This document shows, in pieces, positions 37,485-47,303 of a stretch of DNA of 64,000 bases. Below the pieces are notes generated by a model. That model did no database searches and was not told where the DNA came from. It saw nothing but the letters and a program-made list of their open reading frames with translations. Source of the DNA: Pricia mediterranea (GTDB lineage: Bacteria; Bacteroidota; Bacteroidia; Flavobacteriales; Flavobacteriaceae). Where the stretch lies: contig NZ_JAVTTP010000002.1 of assembly GCF_032248455.1 (NCBI RefSeq), positions 186,001-250,000 of the forward strand, read 5' to 3'. The stretch's first letter is position 1; each line of letters starts with the position of its first letter. The position numbers and the translations under genes were made by a program.

Positions 37485-39581
37485 ATGCTGTCGTTCCACC
37501 TCATAAATCAGAATATAGTCCGATTGCTTTGCTTCGGCCTGTTATTCAGTTGGTCATGCGGTTCAGAGCAGCGCAAAGTAGTAACCAAGAGTTCGGAACT
37601 GGATTCCCTTTATACATTGATCCAAGAGGGACGAAATACCGAACTATCCGTGGAAGAAAGAAAAAAAAGACTTTCAGAAGTCTTTTCGGAAATCTCCAGT
37701 CTTGAAAACGATTCCACCAAAACAAAGGTCTTTTCCCAATTATCGCTGGCCTACCTAAAGCTAAACGATTCGTTAAATTTTAGAAAGACTAACTCCAAGA
37801 CGCGAAATATGGCGGGCAAGATTGGAGACAGTACCAGTCTAGCCGAGGCGCACTGGGACCTAGCAGAATTCTATAAAACCATAGCAGTAGAAGACAGTGC
37901 TTATTTTCATTATTTAACCGCACATAAAATTTATACGGATATCGGCAAAATAAACGAATCCGCAACAATGCTCAACAATATGGCGATAGCCCAGTCTGAT
38001 GTAAAGGACTATACGGGCAGCGAGATTTCGACGATTAATGCCATTGAGCTACTGAAGCCGTTGCAGAATTACAGGCAATTATTTAATTCTTACAATAATT
38101 TAGGGTCTGTAACGACGGAATTGAATGATTATGATCGCGCCATTGATTATTTTAACACAGCTTTGGAATATCAAGAAAAGATAGCGGGGAAACACGATTT
38201 GGAACTGATTACCCTTAACAATATCGGCTATGTATATCTAACAAAAGGAGAATACGATAAAGCATTGCCATACTTTGAAAAGGTTTTGAGTGAAAACGGA
38301 CTACGTGAAAGAATGCCTAAATTCTATGCCAGGACACTAAATAATCATGCCTATAGCAAAATGAAATCCGGAAATACCGAAAAGGTTAGATCCGAATTCC
38401 TAGAAGCATTAAAAATTAGGGATAGCTTAAATGACATCACTGGACTCTCTCTCAGCCACCACGACTTGGCGGAATACCACTTAAGCCAAAGCGATACGAC
38501 CGTTGCTATATCACATGCAAAAAATGCGCTGCGGTATGCCGAGTTCGTTGACAACAATGAGCGTATCTTAAGAACCCTTAAACTACTAAGTAGGCTGGAC
38601 CCTGAAAATTCATTCAGCTACAATCGACGTTACATCGTCCTAAATGACAGTTTACAGGAAGAAGAACGACAGACGCGCAACAAATTTGCCCGTATCCGTT
38701 TCGAAACGGACGAATACATCGCCGAAAACCAAATGCTGGAAAGCGAGAAACAGTTATGGGCGGGTATCGCCATCGCGATTTTCCTACTCGGGGCATCGGC
38801 CGTCGTAATTTTCAATCAACGCTCAAAAAATCAAAAATTACGCTTTCAACAAGAGCAACAAGCGGCCAACCAAGAAATTTTCAATTTGATGCTCGCCCAA
38901 AAACAAAAAGAGGAAGAAGGCAGAAAATCGGAACAAAAACGAATATCCGAAGAGCTTCACGATGGCGTACTGGGCAGCATGATGGGTGCCCGCATGGTGC
39001 TTGCCGGCCTAAACAAAAAAAATGGAAGCGAGGCCGAAGCACAGCGCCAAAAGGCATTAGACGCCCTACAGGGTGCAGAAAAGGAGGTGCGGGAAATTTC
39101 TCATGCTTTAAGTCATACTGCTTACCAAAAAATTAATAACTTTATTCTTTCTTTGCAAGATTTATTAAAATCGGTAGAACAAAGGGCGAATATCAATTGC
39201 CGTTTAGTGTACAATAAGGAATGGGAATGGGACTCCCTAAACGGGGAAATCAAGATCAATGTCTATCGTATGATTCAAGAGACCCTGCAAAATTGCGTTA
39301 AGCATGCACAGTGCAACAACGTTACCGTTACCTTTGCAACGCGACATTCAGATCTGCAGGTCACCATTGCCGATGATGGAAAAGGATTCCGAAAGACGCA
39401 TAAGAAAAAAGGAATCGGTATGCGTAATATTGCATCGCGGATAGAAAAATTGAACGGAAATTGGCGTGTCGATAGTACTATTGGAAAGGGCACCACCGTT
39501 AGCCTATATATTCCGATACCAAAAATCGAACATCCCGAATCTTCGAGTGTTAGACGCAGTCCGCCGATACAGGAATCGTAA
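37485..39581 (+). CDS. TPR-containing sensor histidine kinase (NarX/HisKA_3 type)
   Basis: 698 residues. N-terminal hydrophobic segment with a possible lipobox at Cys25 (LLFSWSC); tetratricopeptide repeats over about 60-370 (e.g. NYRQLFNSYNNLGSVTTELNDYD and LITLNNIGYVYLTKGEYDKA, one per 40 residues); a transmembrane helix near 424-444 (AGIAIAIFLLGASAVVIF); a coiled-coil linker; the dimerisation H-box with His492 (ISEELHDGVLGSMM); and an ATPase domain (ETLQNCVKHAQ, DDGKGF, GIGMRNI). The sensor half is thus periplasmic and the kinase cytoplasmic. Paired with the NarL-type regulator 18 bp downstream. Signal unknown. Confidence 0.93.
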   Translation: MLSFHLINQNIVRLLCFGLLFSWSCGSEQRKVVTKSSELDSLYTLIQEGRNTELSVEERKKRLSEVFSEISSLENDSTKTKVFSQLSLAYLKLNDSLNFRKTNSKTRNMAGKIGDSTSLAEAHWDLAEFYKTIAVEDSAYFHYLTAHKIYTDIGKINESATMLNNMAIAQSDVKDYTGSEISTINAIELLKPLQNYRQLFNSYNNLGSVTTELNDYDRAIDYFNTALEYQEKIAGKHDLELITLNNIGYVYLTKGEYDKALPYFEKVLSENGLRERMPKFYARTLNNHAYSKMKSGNTEKVRSEFLEALKIRDSLNDITGLSLSHHDLAEYHLSQSDTTVAISHAKNALRYAEFVDNNERILRTLKLLSRLDPENSFSYNRRYIVLNDSLQEEERQTRNKFARIRFETDEYIAENQMLESEKQLWAGIAIAIFLLGASAVVIFNQRSKNQKLRFQQEQQAANQEIFNLMLAQKQKEEEGRKSEQKRISEELHDGVLGSMMGARMVLAGLNKKNGSEAEAQRQKALDALQGAEKEVREISHALSHTAYQKINNFILSLQDLLKSVEQRANINCRLVYNKEWEWDSLNGEIKINVYRMIQETLQNCVKHAQCNNVTVTFATRHSDLQVTIADDGKGFRKTHKKKGIGMRNIASRIEKLNGNWRVDSTIGKGTTVSLYIPIPKIEHPESSSVRRSPPIQES

Positions 39582-39599
39582 AAACGAAGAAATAGAGTT

Positions 39600-40271
39600 A
39601 TGAGCGACTTGATACGCATACTTGCTGTCGACGACCATGAGATGATTGTTCTCGGTTACAAATATACCCTCGAGGCCACTACCTTCGAAAATTTTGAAGT
39701 GGTGGTACATACCGCCCCCAGCTATGAGGCCGGCAAGACTGAAATAGAAAGTTCCGCCAAGCGATTGCCCTACGATATTATTCTTTTGGATATTCAAATG
39801 TTTCCTGAAAGTGCCAAGGAAGAACGCACCGGGGAAGACCTCGGCCTTCTTGTAAGAGAGATTTCTCCCAGTTCAAAAGTTGTCTTTCTCTCCTCCTTCA
39901 GTGATAGCTACCGCATCAATAACATTCTAAAGAACGTGAATCCGGACGGATACATGGTCAAATCAGAGGTAGATCAAAAAACCCTGCAAACCATGGTGAG
40001 AACGGTGCTTGACAAGCCTCCATACTACACCGCGGCGGCCCTACAGGCCATCCGTAGAAAAATGGCCAACGAGGAGCAAATCGATGAACGGGACAAAAAA
40101 ATCCTATATCAATTGTCAATCGGTACCAAAACAAAGGACATCTCGGACATCGTCGCTGCTGCAAGTACTACCGTAGAAAACAGGAAACGTCAATTGAAAA
40201 TCATGTTGGGAGTGGAGGACGGGAACGACTTCGCCCTAATCGAACAAGCTAGAAAACGTGGATTTATCTAA
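39600..40271 (+). CDS. Response regulator, NarL-like architecture
   Basis: 223 residues. Receiver domain with Asp11/Asp12, phospho-acceptor Asp64 (ILLDIQMFPES) and Lys121, so phosphorylation-competent. The receiver carries a loop after Asp64 (about 69-80). The C-terminal DNA-binding region (~160-215; LSIGTKTKDISDIVAAASTT) resembles a LuxR-type helix-turn-helix but with a divergent recognition helix. Cognate partner of the TPR kinase just upstream. Confidence 0.9.
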   Translation: MSDLIRILAVDDHEMIVLGYKYTLEATTFENFEVVVHTAPSYEAGKTEIESSAKRLPYDIILLDIQMFPESAKEERTGEDLGLLVREISPSSKVVFLSSFSDSYRINNILKNVNPDGYMVKSEVDQKTLQTMVRTVLDKPPYYTAAALQAIRRKMANEEQIDERDKKILYQLSIGTKTKDISDIVAAASTTVENRKRQLKIMLGVEDGNDFALIEQARKRGFI

Positions 40272-40709
40272 AGTTGAGGAAGTCAATGGACGGTTACGAT
40301 CTCGGTGAACCAAGGGCGGTATCGAGGTATCGTCCCATAAATTTTGAGGAGGGGCTTCAAGCGTTGAGATGGCGGTAGTTATCTTCGTTGCCCGGTCCGT
40401 TAGCCTGTGACTACGAACTTGTTCCAACAATTGATGCGTTTATTGAAAGTTTGGCAATGTTTAATCAATTGAATGGATAAGTTGTTGCATGGTTGAAACC
40501 TGGCCTTTTTGTTTAAGTTCTTGCCAATTCCTTTTTGCCTCTTGACCCTTTACTTACTACGATTTCACGGTCGTTGCACCGCAGTTAAATCCGTAGGCAA
40601 TTTTATTGATCAAGCCATCCTCTATAATTTTAACATATTGATTAAAAGCACATTACATTTAAAATAGGTCTGAAATTGCAAAAAACCCCCGTTTTTCTGT
40701 GGATTTTCT
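40272..40709. other. Gap of about 440 bp without a gene
   Basis: No open frame of interest, RNA gene or repeat recognised. It is T-rich toward 40600-40700 and leads into the promoter at 40710-40742. Confidence 0.4.
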
Positions 40710-40742
40710 TTGTGTGGTAGGTGATTATACCGCTTACATTTG
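40710..40742 (+). promoter_or_regulatory. Promoter of the 217-residue orphan gene
   Basis: TTG (40710-40712), 22-bp spacer, then TACATTTG (40735-40742), an exact TAnnTTTG match. The predicted start near 40749 gives a leader of about 25 nt. Confidence 0.55.
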
Positions 40743-40773
40743 TTGATAAACTAAACCTCCACGATCCACGTAT

Positions 40774-41427
40774 ATGGCACTATATTACGATAGTTTTGAG
40801 AATAATCCGCCCGAAGGTTTTAATAAGGACTTGAAAATCGAAGGTCTGAAAACCTTTACGAACCACCTCGAAAGACATTTTTTTTCCAACGTCAGCGTCC
40901 GCAATTATGCAGACATGAGCGAATCCGTGAAATTGGCCATTGAACTGGATTGCAACCTAAGCCTCGTAGAGATGCTATTTCACTTTACCAAGGGCACTTG
41001 GGGCGATTTTGCGCAGGGCAACAATTCTTTTATCGCTCTGATAGATGGTTTAATAAAGAAAAACGATGTTCAAATCGATGCGGAGGAAGTTACCTTCCTC
41101 TTTAAGGATACCACCATTGTTATAACCAAGATTTACCATAATAGTATCGGGGAGCAACTGGAACAGATTTTTACCCAACTCGGAAAACATTATGTCCATT
41201 TTAGCAATGGATTGACCGAGACCCCGTATGAAATCTATATCCCCGTTTTCGAAGAGGGTTCTCTAGTCAAGGATGTTTCAAGTCCAAGTATCAAAACCAG
41301 AAATCCGTCACGCAAAGATTACTTTAGATATTGGGGCCTGTACTGTGAATCCGAGGAAGATGCGGTAATTTACAACCTTAAAAAATCCAGCATTGAAAGG
41401 GGTGATTTGATTATGCTTAATCAATAA
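40774..41427 (+). CDS. Conserved-looking protein of unknown function, 217 residues
   Basis: Not recognised. No signal peptide or membrane helix, so presumably cytoplasmic. Mixed alpha/beta composition with many aromatic residues (MALYYDSFENNPPEGF, YHNSIGEQLEQIFTQLGKHYVHF, YFRYWGLYCESEEDAVIY). It is probably real: it has a good promoter, a good terminator and ordinary codon use. Transcribed alone, converging on glyA. Confidence 0.75.
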   Translation: MALYYDSFENNPPEGFNKDLKIEGLKTFTNHLERHFFSNVSVRNYADMSESVKLAIELDCNLSLVEMLFHFTKGTWGDFAQGNNSFIALIDGLIKKNDVQIDAEEVTFLFKDTTIVITKIYHNSIGEQLEQIFTQLGKHYVHFSNGLTETPYEIYIPVFEEGSLVKDVSSPSIKTRNPSRKDYFRYWGLYCESEEDAVIYNLKKSSIERGDLIMLNQ

Positions 41428-41477
41428 GAGACAAGAGACTATAGAAGAAAACTTCGACGCGGGCTTTCTCAAAAGAT

Positions 41478-41509
41478 AAAACCTGCTTGGTAACCCAAGC
41501 AGGTTTTTT
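41478..41509. terminator. Bidirectional terminator between the orphan gene and glyA
   Basis: AAAACCTGCTTGG and CCAAGCAGGTTTT form a 13-bp stem with a TAAC loop; T-runs follow on both strands. It serves both convergent genes. Confidence 0.92.
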
Positions 41510-41535
41510 ATTCATTATTAGGAACTCCGTAGATT

Positions 41536-42810
41536 TTAGAAATTGAACAACGCTCGTCCTTCCATCAATTGATTGACGCTTTCCTTGGTTCTTTTTATCA
41601 CAGCCCCATCTTCAGGGTGGGTTAAAACTGCGTCGACCAAATCTACAATGGTCTTCATATCATTTTCTTTGAGGCCCCGGGTAGTGATAGCGGCGGTGCC
41701 AAAACGGATACCCGAAGTTACGAAGGGGGACTTGTCATCAAAGGGTACCATGTTTTTATTCGCCGTGATATCGGCCTCTACCAAGATTTTTTCGGCATCC
41801 TTTCCTGTGATATCCTTATTTCTAAGATCGATCAACATCATATGGTTGTCCGTTCCCCCGGAAATAATCTGATAACCCTTGGCGACAAAAGCGGCGGCCA
41901 TGGCTGCGGCATTTTTCTTGACCTGAAGCATATATTGTAAAAAATCGTCGGACAGTGCTTCCCCGAAAGCGATGGCCTTGGCGGCGATAATATGCTCTAG
42001 AGGCCCACCCTGATTTCCAGGAAACACGGCCAGATTCAGCAAGCTGGACATTTTTTTCAACTTTCCATTCTTCAGCTTCTGACCGAACGGATTGTCGAAA
42101 TCCTTCCCCATAACAATGAGTCCCCCCCGCGGTCCCCTTAAGGTTTTATGGGTGGTCGTTGTTACAATATGGCAATGGGGAACCGGATCGTTGAGAATTC
42201 CTTTGGCAATCAGTCCCGCCGGGTGGGCGATGTCCGCCAGCAATAGGGCATCAACGCTGTCGGCAATCTCCCGGAAACGCTTAAAGTCCATATCCCGGGA
42301 ATAGGCCGAGGCCCCTGCAATGATCATCTTTGGCTTTTCTCTGGTAGCGATTTCCTGAATGGAATCGTAATCCAAACGACCTGTCTCTCTATTCACCCCG
42401 TAGAAGACCGGTTTATAAAGCCTCCCCGAAAAATTAACGGGGGATCCGTGGGTCAGGTGTCCGCCGTGCGATAAATCAAAACCCAGGATTTTATCCCCCG
42501 GTTGCAAACAAGCATGGTAGACCGATGCATTGGCCTGAGATCCGGAATGGGGCTGCACGTTGGCATATTCCGCTCCAAAGAGTGCCTTGGCCCGATCGAT
42601 GGCCAACTGTTCGATTTTGTCCACCACCTCACACCCCCCGTAGTAGCGCTTCCCGGGATAGCCTTCCGCATATTTGTTGGTCAACACCGATCCCGCAGCT
42701 TCCATGACCTGGGGACTCGTAAAATTTTCGGAGGCGATCAGCTCGATTCCGTTGCGTTGTCGTTCCTTTTCTTCGGCTATTAAATCAAAAATTTCTGTGT
42801 CGCGTGGCAT
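41536..42810 (-). CDS. glyA: Serine hydroxymethyltransferase GlyA
   Basis: PLP enzyme that interconverts serine and glycine and loads tetrahydrofolate with a one-carbon unit. 424 residues, full length. The PLP lysine lies in [15 protein letters not shown]; other hallmarks are [40 protein letters not shown] and [26 protein letters not shown] promoter lies just upstream. Stands alone on this strand. Confidence 0.98.
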   Translation of the reverse strand: MPRDTEIFDLIAEEKERQRNGIELIASENFTSPQVMEAAGSVLTNKYAEGYPGKRYYGGCEVVDKIEQLAIDRAKALFGAEYANVQPHSGSQANASVYHACLQPGDKILGFDLSHGGHLTHGSPVNFSGRLYKPVFYGVNRETGRLDYDSIQEIATREKPKMIIAGASAYSRDMDFKRFREIADSVDALLLADIAHPAGLIAKGILNDPVPHCHIVTTTTHKTLRGPRGGLIVMGKDFDNPFGQKLKNGKLKKMSSLLNLAVFPGNQGGPLEHIIAAKAIAFGEALSDDFLQYMLQVKKNAAAMAAAFVAKGYQIISGGTDNHMMLIDLRNKDITGKDAEKILVEADITANKNMVPFDDKSPFVTSGIRFGTAAITTRGLKENDMKTIVDLVDAVLTHPEDGAVIKRTKESVNQLMEGRALFNF

Positions 42811-42834
42811 AAGGATTTTTAGTTAAATGAATTG

Positions 42835-42842
42835 CAAAAGTA
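42835..42842 (-). promoter_or_regulatory. glyA promoter -7 element
   Basis: Minus-strand TACTTTTG, an exact TAnnTTTG match, about 25 bp before the ATG. No TTG at standard spacing. Confidence 0.5.
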
Positions 42843-43029
42843 CGAATTGAAATGATGGGTTTCATCCGAAACTCGAATCAAGCACAGAAAAAAACGTTCA
42901 ACTGAGTAACGACCATATCATCCCATCCCGCTAAGATAATTAGTGACCTCCATGTCCGCCAACTGGCAAAATTAAACCTGGTTATTGCCAGTTCGGTCAA
43001 TTAAACTATTGAAAACGGAGAAAGTACCA

Positions 43030-43425
43030 CTACAGATAGTCCTTCAACGGAATAGTGGTAATCCCCCCATGGGATCCATGGTCGACCGCCCGCCCCTCTT
43101 TGATCACCAGTAGTTGAGGTGACTGATGCAGGACCTGAAATCTTTGGGCGATTTTATTGGATAGCTCGCGATGTTGATGAAGGTCTAAAAAATAGAGGTC
43201 CAGGCCACCCTCTTTTAGCAAGGGATTTTTCTCAAACCTGTTCAGCACCATCCGGCTTATCCCACAGGTAGTGGAATGCTTAAAAATGATTTGTGTTCGG
43301 GAAGCCGATTTCTTCGCGATATCATCCACTTGTTCCAAAGAGGTCAGCGGAATCCAAGGTAGCTGCCTTCCGGTAGCATTTCCGTTATTTTTTTTACTTC
43401 CAAAGATACTATTGAAGAGACCCAT
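43030..43425 (-). CDS. ytxJ: YtxJ-family bacillithiol-system thioredoxin-like protein
   Basis: 131 residues with a thioredoxin-like fold. The YtxJ signature IIFKHSTTCGISRMVLNRFE (single active cysteine) and VLHQSPQLLVIKEGRAV are present. YtxJ is linked to bacillithiol redox biology (possible monothiol bacilliredoxin), which implies that this organism makes or uses bacillithiol; that step is inference. Single gene between glyA and clpB. Confidence 0.88.
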   Translation of the reverse strand: MGLFNSIFGSKKNNGNATGRQLPWIPLTSLEQVDDIAKKSASRTQIIFKHSTTCGISRMVLNRFEKNPLLKEGGLDLYFLDLHQHRELSNKIAQRFQVLHQSPQLLVIKEGRAVDHGSHGGITTIPLKDYL

Positions 43426-43717
43426 TCTTTAATTTTATGGTTAAGGTATATGTTCTGTAAAATTAGAGGTCGGAACTCAAACTTTTACCCAGGTCGACCT
43501 TGTCGGGTAAAATCTGGAGCGTTAAGCCGACCCTAGTTAAAAACGAATGTAAATAGCCCGTTGTAATCAGGAAGACGGACTCAAATTTAAATATAAAACT
43601 GCCGAAATGTCCTATTCCCATTGCATTTATCCGCCATTTTGTCCGTTTGCCGATTTGGTAGGGTTGTTGACCTATCCTCTCCAAAAATAGACATTATAAC
43701 ATGATAATATAGACGAT
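43426..43717. other. Gap between ytxJ and clpB
   Basis: 292 bp with a 73-codon minus-strand frame (43463-43684) that shows no family features and is probably chance. No recognisable heat-shock (CIRCE) element upstream of clpB. Confidence 0.4.
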
Positions 43718-46318
43718 ATGAACCCAAATAATTATACCATCAAATCCCAGGAGGCTTTGCAGCAGGCCCAGCAGCTAGCGCAAAGTCTGGGCCATCAACA
43801 GATTGAAAACGAACATCTCTTCAAGTCCATTTGGGAGGTGGACGAGAACGTGCTTCCTTTTATCCTTAAGAAATTAAATATCAACGTGGGGCTGTTACAG
43901 CAAATTTTGGATAAGGAGCTACAAAGCTTCCCCAAGGTGTCCGGTGGCGACATCATGCTTTCCCGCGAAGCCGGAAAAACGGTGAACGAGGCGAGCATCA
44001 TCGCCAAAAAAATGGAAGATGATTATGTCTCCATCGAACATTTGTTGCTGGCCATTCTAAAATCAAAAAGTAAGATTGCACAGATTCTGAAGGACCAAGG
44101 TGCTACCGAAAAAGATTTGAAGTCCGCTATTTCAGAACTGCGTGGTGGAGGAAAAGTCACCTCCCAAAGTGCCGAGGAAACATACAACTCCCTAGAAAAA
44201 TATGCCCAGAACCTGAACCGGTTGGCGGACACGGGCAAGTTAGATCCAGTTATTGGACGGGACGAAGAAATCCGCCGTATTCTTCAGATTTTATCCAGAA
44301 GAACCAAGAACAACCCGATGCTCGTTGGCGAGCCGGGTACGGGTAAAACTGCCATTGCGGAAGGCCTTGCACACCGGATCGTGCAGGGCGATGTGCCTGA
44401 AAACCTAAAGGACAAGATTATTTATTCCCTTGATATGGGAGCACTGATCGCGGGAGCCAAATACAAAGGGGAATTTGAGGAACGCTTGAAGTCCGTTATA
44501 AAGGAAGTCACGTCATCCGACGGGGATATCGTGCTTTTTATCGATGAGATTCATACCCTAGTGGGCGCCGGAGGTGGCCAGGGAGCCATGGATGCGGCCA
44601 ATATCCTGAAGCCCGCCTTGGCGAGGGGCGACCTTCGTGCTATCGGAGCCACTACGTTGGACGAATACCAGAAATACTTTGAAAAGGACAAAGCCTTGGA
44701 GCGCCGTTTTCAAAAGGTGAACGTGCTGGAGCCAGATACCGAGAGTGCCATTTCAATACTTCGCGGAATCAAGGAAAAGTACGAGGCACATCATAAAGTC
44801 CGAATTATGGACGAGGCCGTTATCGCTGCCGTCGAACTTTCGCAGCGCTACATTACCGACAGATTTTTGCCGGACAAGGCCATTGATCTGATCGATGAGG
44901 CCGCCTCGAAGCTGCGAATGGAAATCAATTCCAAGCCAGAGCAACTCGACGTTCTCGACCGTAAGATCATGCAGCTTGAAATCGAGCTCGAAGCGATCAA
45001 ACGCGAAGATGATCAAGCCAAGATGAAGTCGCTCAACATAGATCTTGCGAACCTGAAAGAAGAGCGGAACGAGATTTTCGCGAAATGGGAGAGCGAAAAG
45101 TCCGTGGTGGACAACATCCAAAAGACCAAGCAGGATATCGAGGAGTTCAAACAGGAAGCCGAACGCGCCGAACGCAATGGGGACTACGGACAAGTGGCCG
45201 AATTGCGCTACGGAAAAATCAAGGAAGCCCAGGAATCCCTCGAGAAACTGCAACAAGAACTACAGGAACAGCAAGAGGGCGAGACTTTGATCAAGGAAGA
45301 GGTCACGAATGAGGATATCGCAGAGGTAGTCGCGAAATGGACGGGCATACCCGTCACTAAAATGCTGCAGAGCGAGCGCGAGAAACTCCTCCAGCTCGAA
45401 AACGTACTGCACAAACGGGTCGTGGGGCAGGAAGAGGCCATTCAGGCTGTTTCGGACGCTATCCGAAGAAGTCGGGCGGGACTGCAGGACGCCAAAAGGC
45501 CCATAGGCTCCTTTCTCTTCTTGGGGTCTACCGGGGTCGGGAAGACCGAACTCGCCAAGACTCTGGCGGCCTACCTTTTCGATGATGAAAACGCCATGAC
45601 CCGAATCGATATGAGCGAATATCAAGAACGGCATTCGGTCAGCCGATTGGTCGGAGCACCTCCGGGATACGTAGGTTATGATGAAGGCGGACAGTTGACC
45701 GAGGCGGTACGGCGACGCCCCTACTCCGTCGTGTTATTGGATGAGATCGAAAAGGCACATCCGGACACCTTTAATATCTTGTTGCAGGTACTGGATGAAG
45801 GACGGTTGACGGACAATAAGGGTCGGGTGGCGGATTTTAAGAATACCATCATCATTATGACCAGCAATATGGGCAGCCATATTATCCAGGAGAAATTCGA
45901 GGATAGCGATGATATTTACAGCGCTACAGAAGCCGCCCGCGTCGAGGTACTCGGCTTACTGCGCAAAACCATACGTCCGGAATTTCTGAACCGAATCGAC
46001 GACATCATCATGTTTACCCCGTTGAGCAGGGAGAACATTACCGAAATCGTAAAACTGCAGCTCGACCAGCTAAAACAGATGTTGGCCAAGCAGCATATCA
46101 CGATCGATGCGACGGAGGAGGCAATCGCATACCTAGCGGAAAGAGGTTACGATCCTCAGTATGGGGCGCGACCGATCAAGCGGGTCATTCAAAAAGAAGT
46201 GCTGAACAACCTGTCGAAAGAACTGCTTAAAGGGGATATTTCCGCAGAGAGCATCGTCTTGATCGACTCTTTCGATGATGCCTTGGTGTTCCGGAACCAA
46301 GATGAACTGGTGGAATAG
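43718..46318 (+). CDS. clpB: ATP-dependent protein disaggregase ClpB
   Basis: Hexameric AAA+ machine that rescues aggregated proteins together with DnaK. 866 residues: Clp N-domain (1-145), first AAA+ domain with Walker A GEPGTGKT, the coiled-coil middle domain characteristic of ClpB rather than ClpA/C (about 400-520), second AAA+ domain with Walker A GSTGVGKT and the [11 protein letters not shown] sensor region. Complete. The long N-terminal methionine variant is not interrupted by an internal-start signature I could see. Confidence 0.98.
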   Translation: MNPNNYTIKSQEALQQAQQLAQSLGHQQIENEHLFKSIWEVDENVLPFILKKLNINVGLLQQILDKELQSFPKVSGGDIMLSREAGKTVNEASIIAKKMEDDYVSIEHLLLAILKSKSKIAQILKDQGATEKDLKSAISELRGGGKVTSQSAEETYNSLEKYAQNLNRLADTGKLDPVIGRDEEIRRILQILSRRTKNNPMLVGEPGTGKTAIAEGLAHRIVQGDVPENLKDKIIYSLDMGALIAGAKYKGEFEERLKSVIKEVTSSDGDIVLFIDEIHTLVGAGGGQGAMDAANILKPALARGDLRAIGATTLDEYQKYFEKDKALERRFQKVNVLEPDTESAISILRGIKEKYEAHHKVRIMDEAVIAAVELSQRYITDRFLPDKAIDLIDEAASKLRMEINSKPEQLDVLDRKIMQLEIELEAIKREDDQAKMKSLNIDLANLKEERNEIFAKWESEKSVVDNIQKTKQDIEEFKQEAERAERNGDYGQVAELRYGKIKEAQESLEKLQQELQEQQEGETLIKEEVTNEDIAEVVAKWTGIPVTKMLQSEREKLLQLENVLHKRVVGQEEAIQAVSDAIRRSRAGLQDAKRPIGSFLFLGSTGVGKTELAKTLAAYLFDDENAMTRIDMSEYQERHSVSRLVGAPPGYVGYDEGGQLTEAVRRRPYSVVLLDEIEKAHPDTFNILLQVLDEGRLTDNKGRVADFKNTIIIMTSNMGSHIIQEKFEDSDDIYSATEAARVEVLGLLRKTIRPEFLNRIDDIIMFTPLSRENITEIVKLQLDQLKQMLAKQHITIDATEEAIAYLAERGYDPQYGARPIKRVIQKEVLNNLSKELLKGDISAESIVLIDSFDDALVFRNQDELVE

Positions 46319-46634
46319 GCCCGTTGGACGGTTGTCGTTGGCCTTTAGTCGTTGGACGTAAGACGTTAGAGATTGGATGAAGTACAGAAGGATGATGAAG
46401 AAAAGACCGTGATGGTACCATGGTAACCGGAATCATAGATGAAGGATGTCGTTGGTCTGAAGGACCAACCGTCCGGGTAAGTGACTTGGATTTTGGCTCT
46501 TGGCTCCAGTTGAAATAAAGGATAGTTGTTTATAAAACGCGTTTTGCTAGATGCTTTTTTAGGTATCGGCACCTACGCGTTTTTTGATTAGACGGTGCTA
46601 AAACCGGATTTACGGATGAACTTTTTCCCTGATT
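46319..46634. other. Gap after clpB with degenerate repeats and a weak terminator
   Basis: Contains repeated GTTGGACG (46323-46330, 46349-46356) in a low-complexity GTCGTTGG-type tract, a GTTGGTC/GACCAAC hairpin near 46450-46470, and a possible terminator at 46534-46585 where AAAACGCG pairs with CGCGTTTT around an inner AGGT/ACCT hairpin. No gene seen. Confidence 0.45.
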
Positions 46635-46650
46635 TATACCATACAGTATA
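46635..46650. promoter_or_regulatory. Possible TetR-family operator
   Basis: Inverted repeat TATAC-N6-GTATA in the promoter region 36 bp before the tetR ATG; a -7-like TATCTTCG (46660-46667, one mismatch) follows, so the repeat falls where a repressor would block the polymerase. Autoregulation is typical of the family but not shown here. Confidence 0.35.
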
Positions 46651-46685
46651 TAGTTTTTTTATCTTCGTATAAAAATACCGCTGCC

Positions 46686-47282
46686 ATGTCAACAAAAGCT
46701 GAAAGGACCACGGCCTATATCATAGAGACCGTTGCGCCCGTTTTCAACCAACAAGGTTATATCGGAACAAGCATGAGCGACTTGACCGATGCCACAGGGC
46801 TCACTAAAGGCGCTATTTATGGCAACTTTGAAAACAAGGAAGCCCTGGCGCTATCGGCCTACGAATACAACAGCAAGCGTTTGTTGACAAAAATTGACGA
46901 AGTCCTGGCAGCCGAGGGCACGGCGGTGGACAAAATTTTTAGCCTTACGGATTTCTACCGGAATTACGATGTCTTTACCAAAGATATGGGGGGATGTCCA
47001 ATTTTAAACACCGGGGTCGATGCGCAGGGAATCAACCGGTTGCTTTCCGCCGCAAATCGTGAGGCGCTAAAAGAAATCGAAGGAAAGATTGCCCTAGTGT
47101 TGGAAAACGGGACGAAAAAAGGCGAACTCAAGCTGCCAGTGACCCCGTTGCAGTTTGCCAAACAGATGCTGACGATTATTCAGGGCGCGGTGGCGATGTC
47201 CACCATGACCCGTGACCGTAAATATCTTGTCAACACGGTCACTTACCTAGAGGTGCTGATCAAAAAGGAACTCAAACGATAG
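46686..47282 (+). CDS. TetR/AcrR-family transcriptional regulator
   Basis: 198 residues. N-terminal helix-turn-helix: FNQQGYIGTSMSDLTDATGLTKGAIYGNFENKEALALSAYEY is the classic TetR DNA-binding domain. The C-terminal ligand-binding part (about 70-198) resembles the YcdC/RutR-like subgroup. Ligand unknown. No efflux pump or enzyme adjoins it; the downstream neighbour is convergent, so its target, apart from itself, must lie elsewhere. Confidence 0.93.
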   Translation: MSTKAERTTAYIIETVAPVFNQQGYIGTSMSDLTDATGLTKGAIYGNFENKEALALSAYEYNSKRLLTKIDEVLAAEGTAVDKIFSLTDFYRNYDVFTKDMGGCPILNTGVDAQGINRLLSAANREALKEIEGKIALVLENGTKKGELKLPVTPLQFAKQMLTIIQGAVAMSTMTRDRKYLVNTVTYLEVLIKKELKR

Positions 47283-47303
47283 AACACTTGTCATTGAACC
47301 GAT

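Noticed and set aside
43463-43684. 73-codon minus-strand frame between ytxJ and clpB
   Set aside because: No motif, no promoter, lies in a gap; likely chance.
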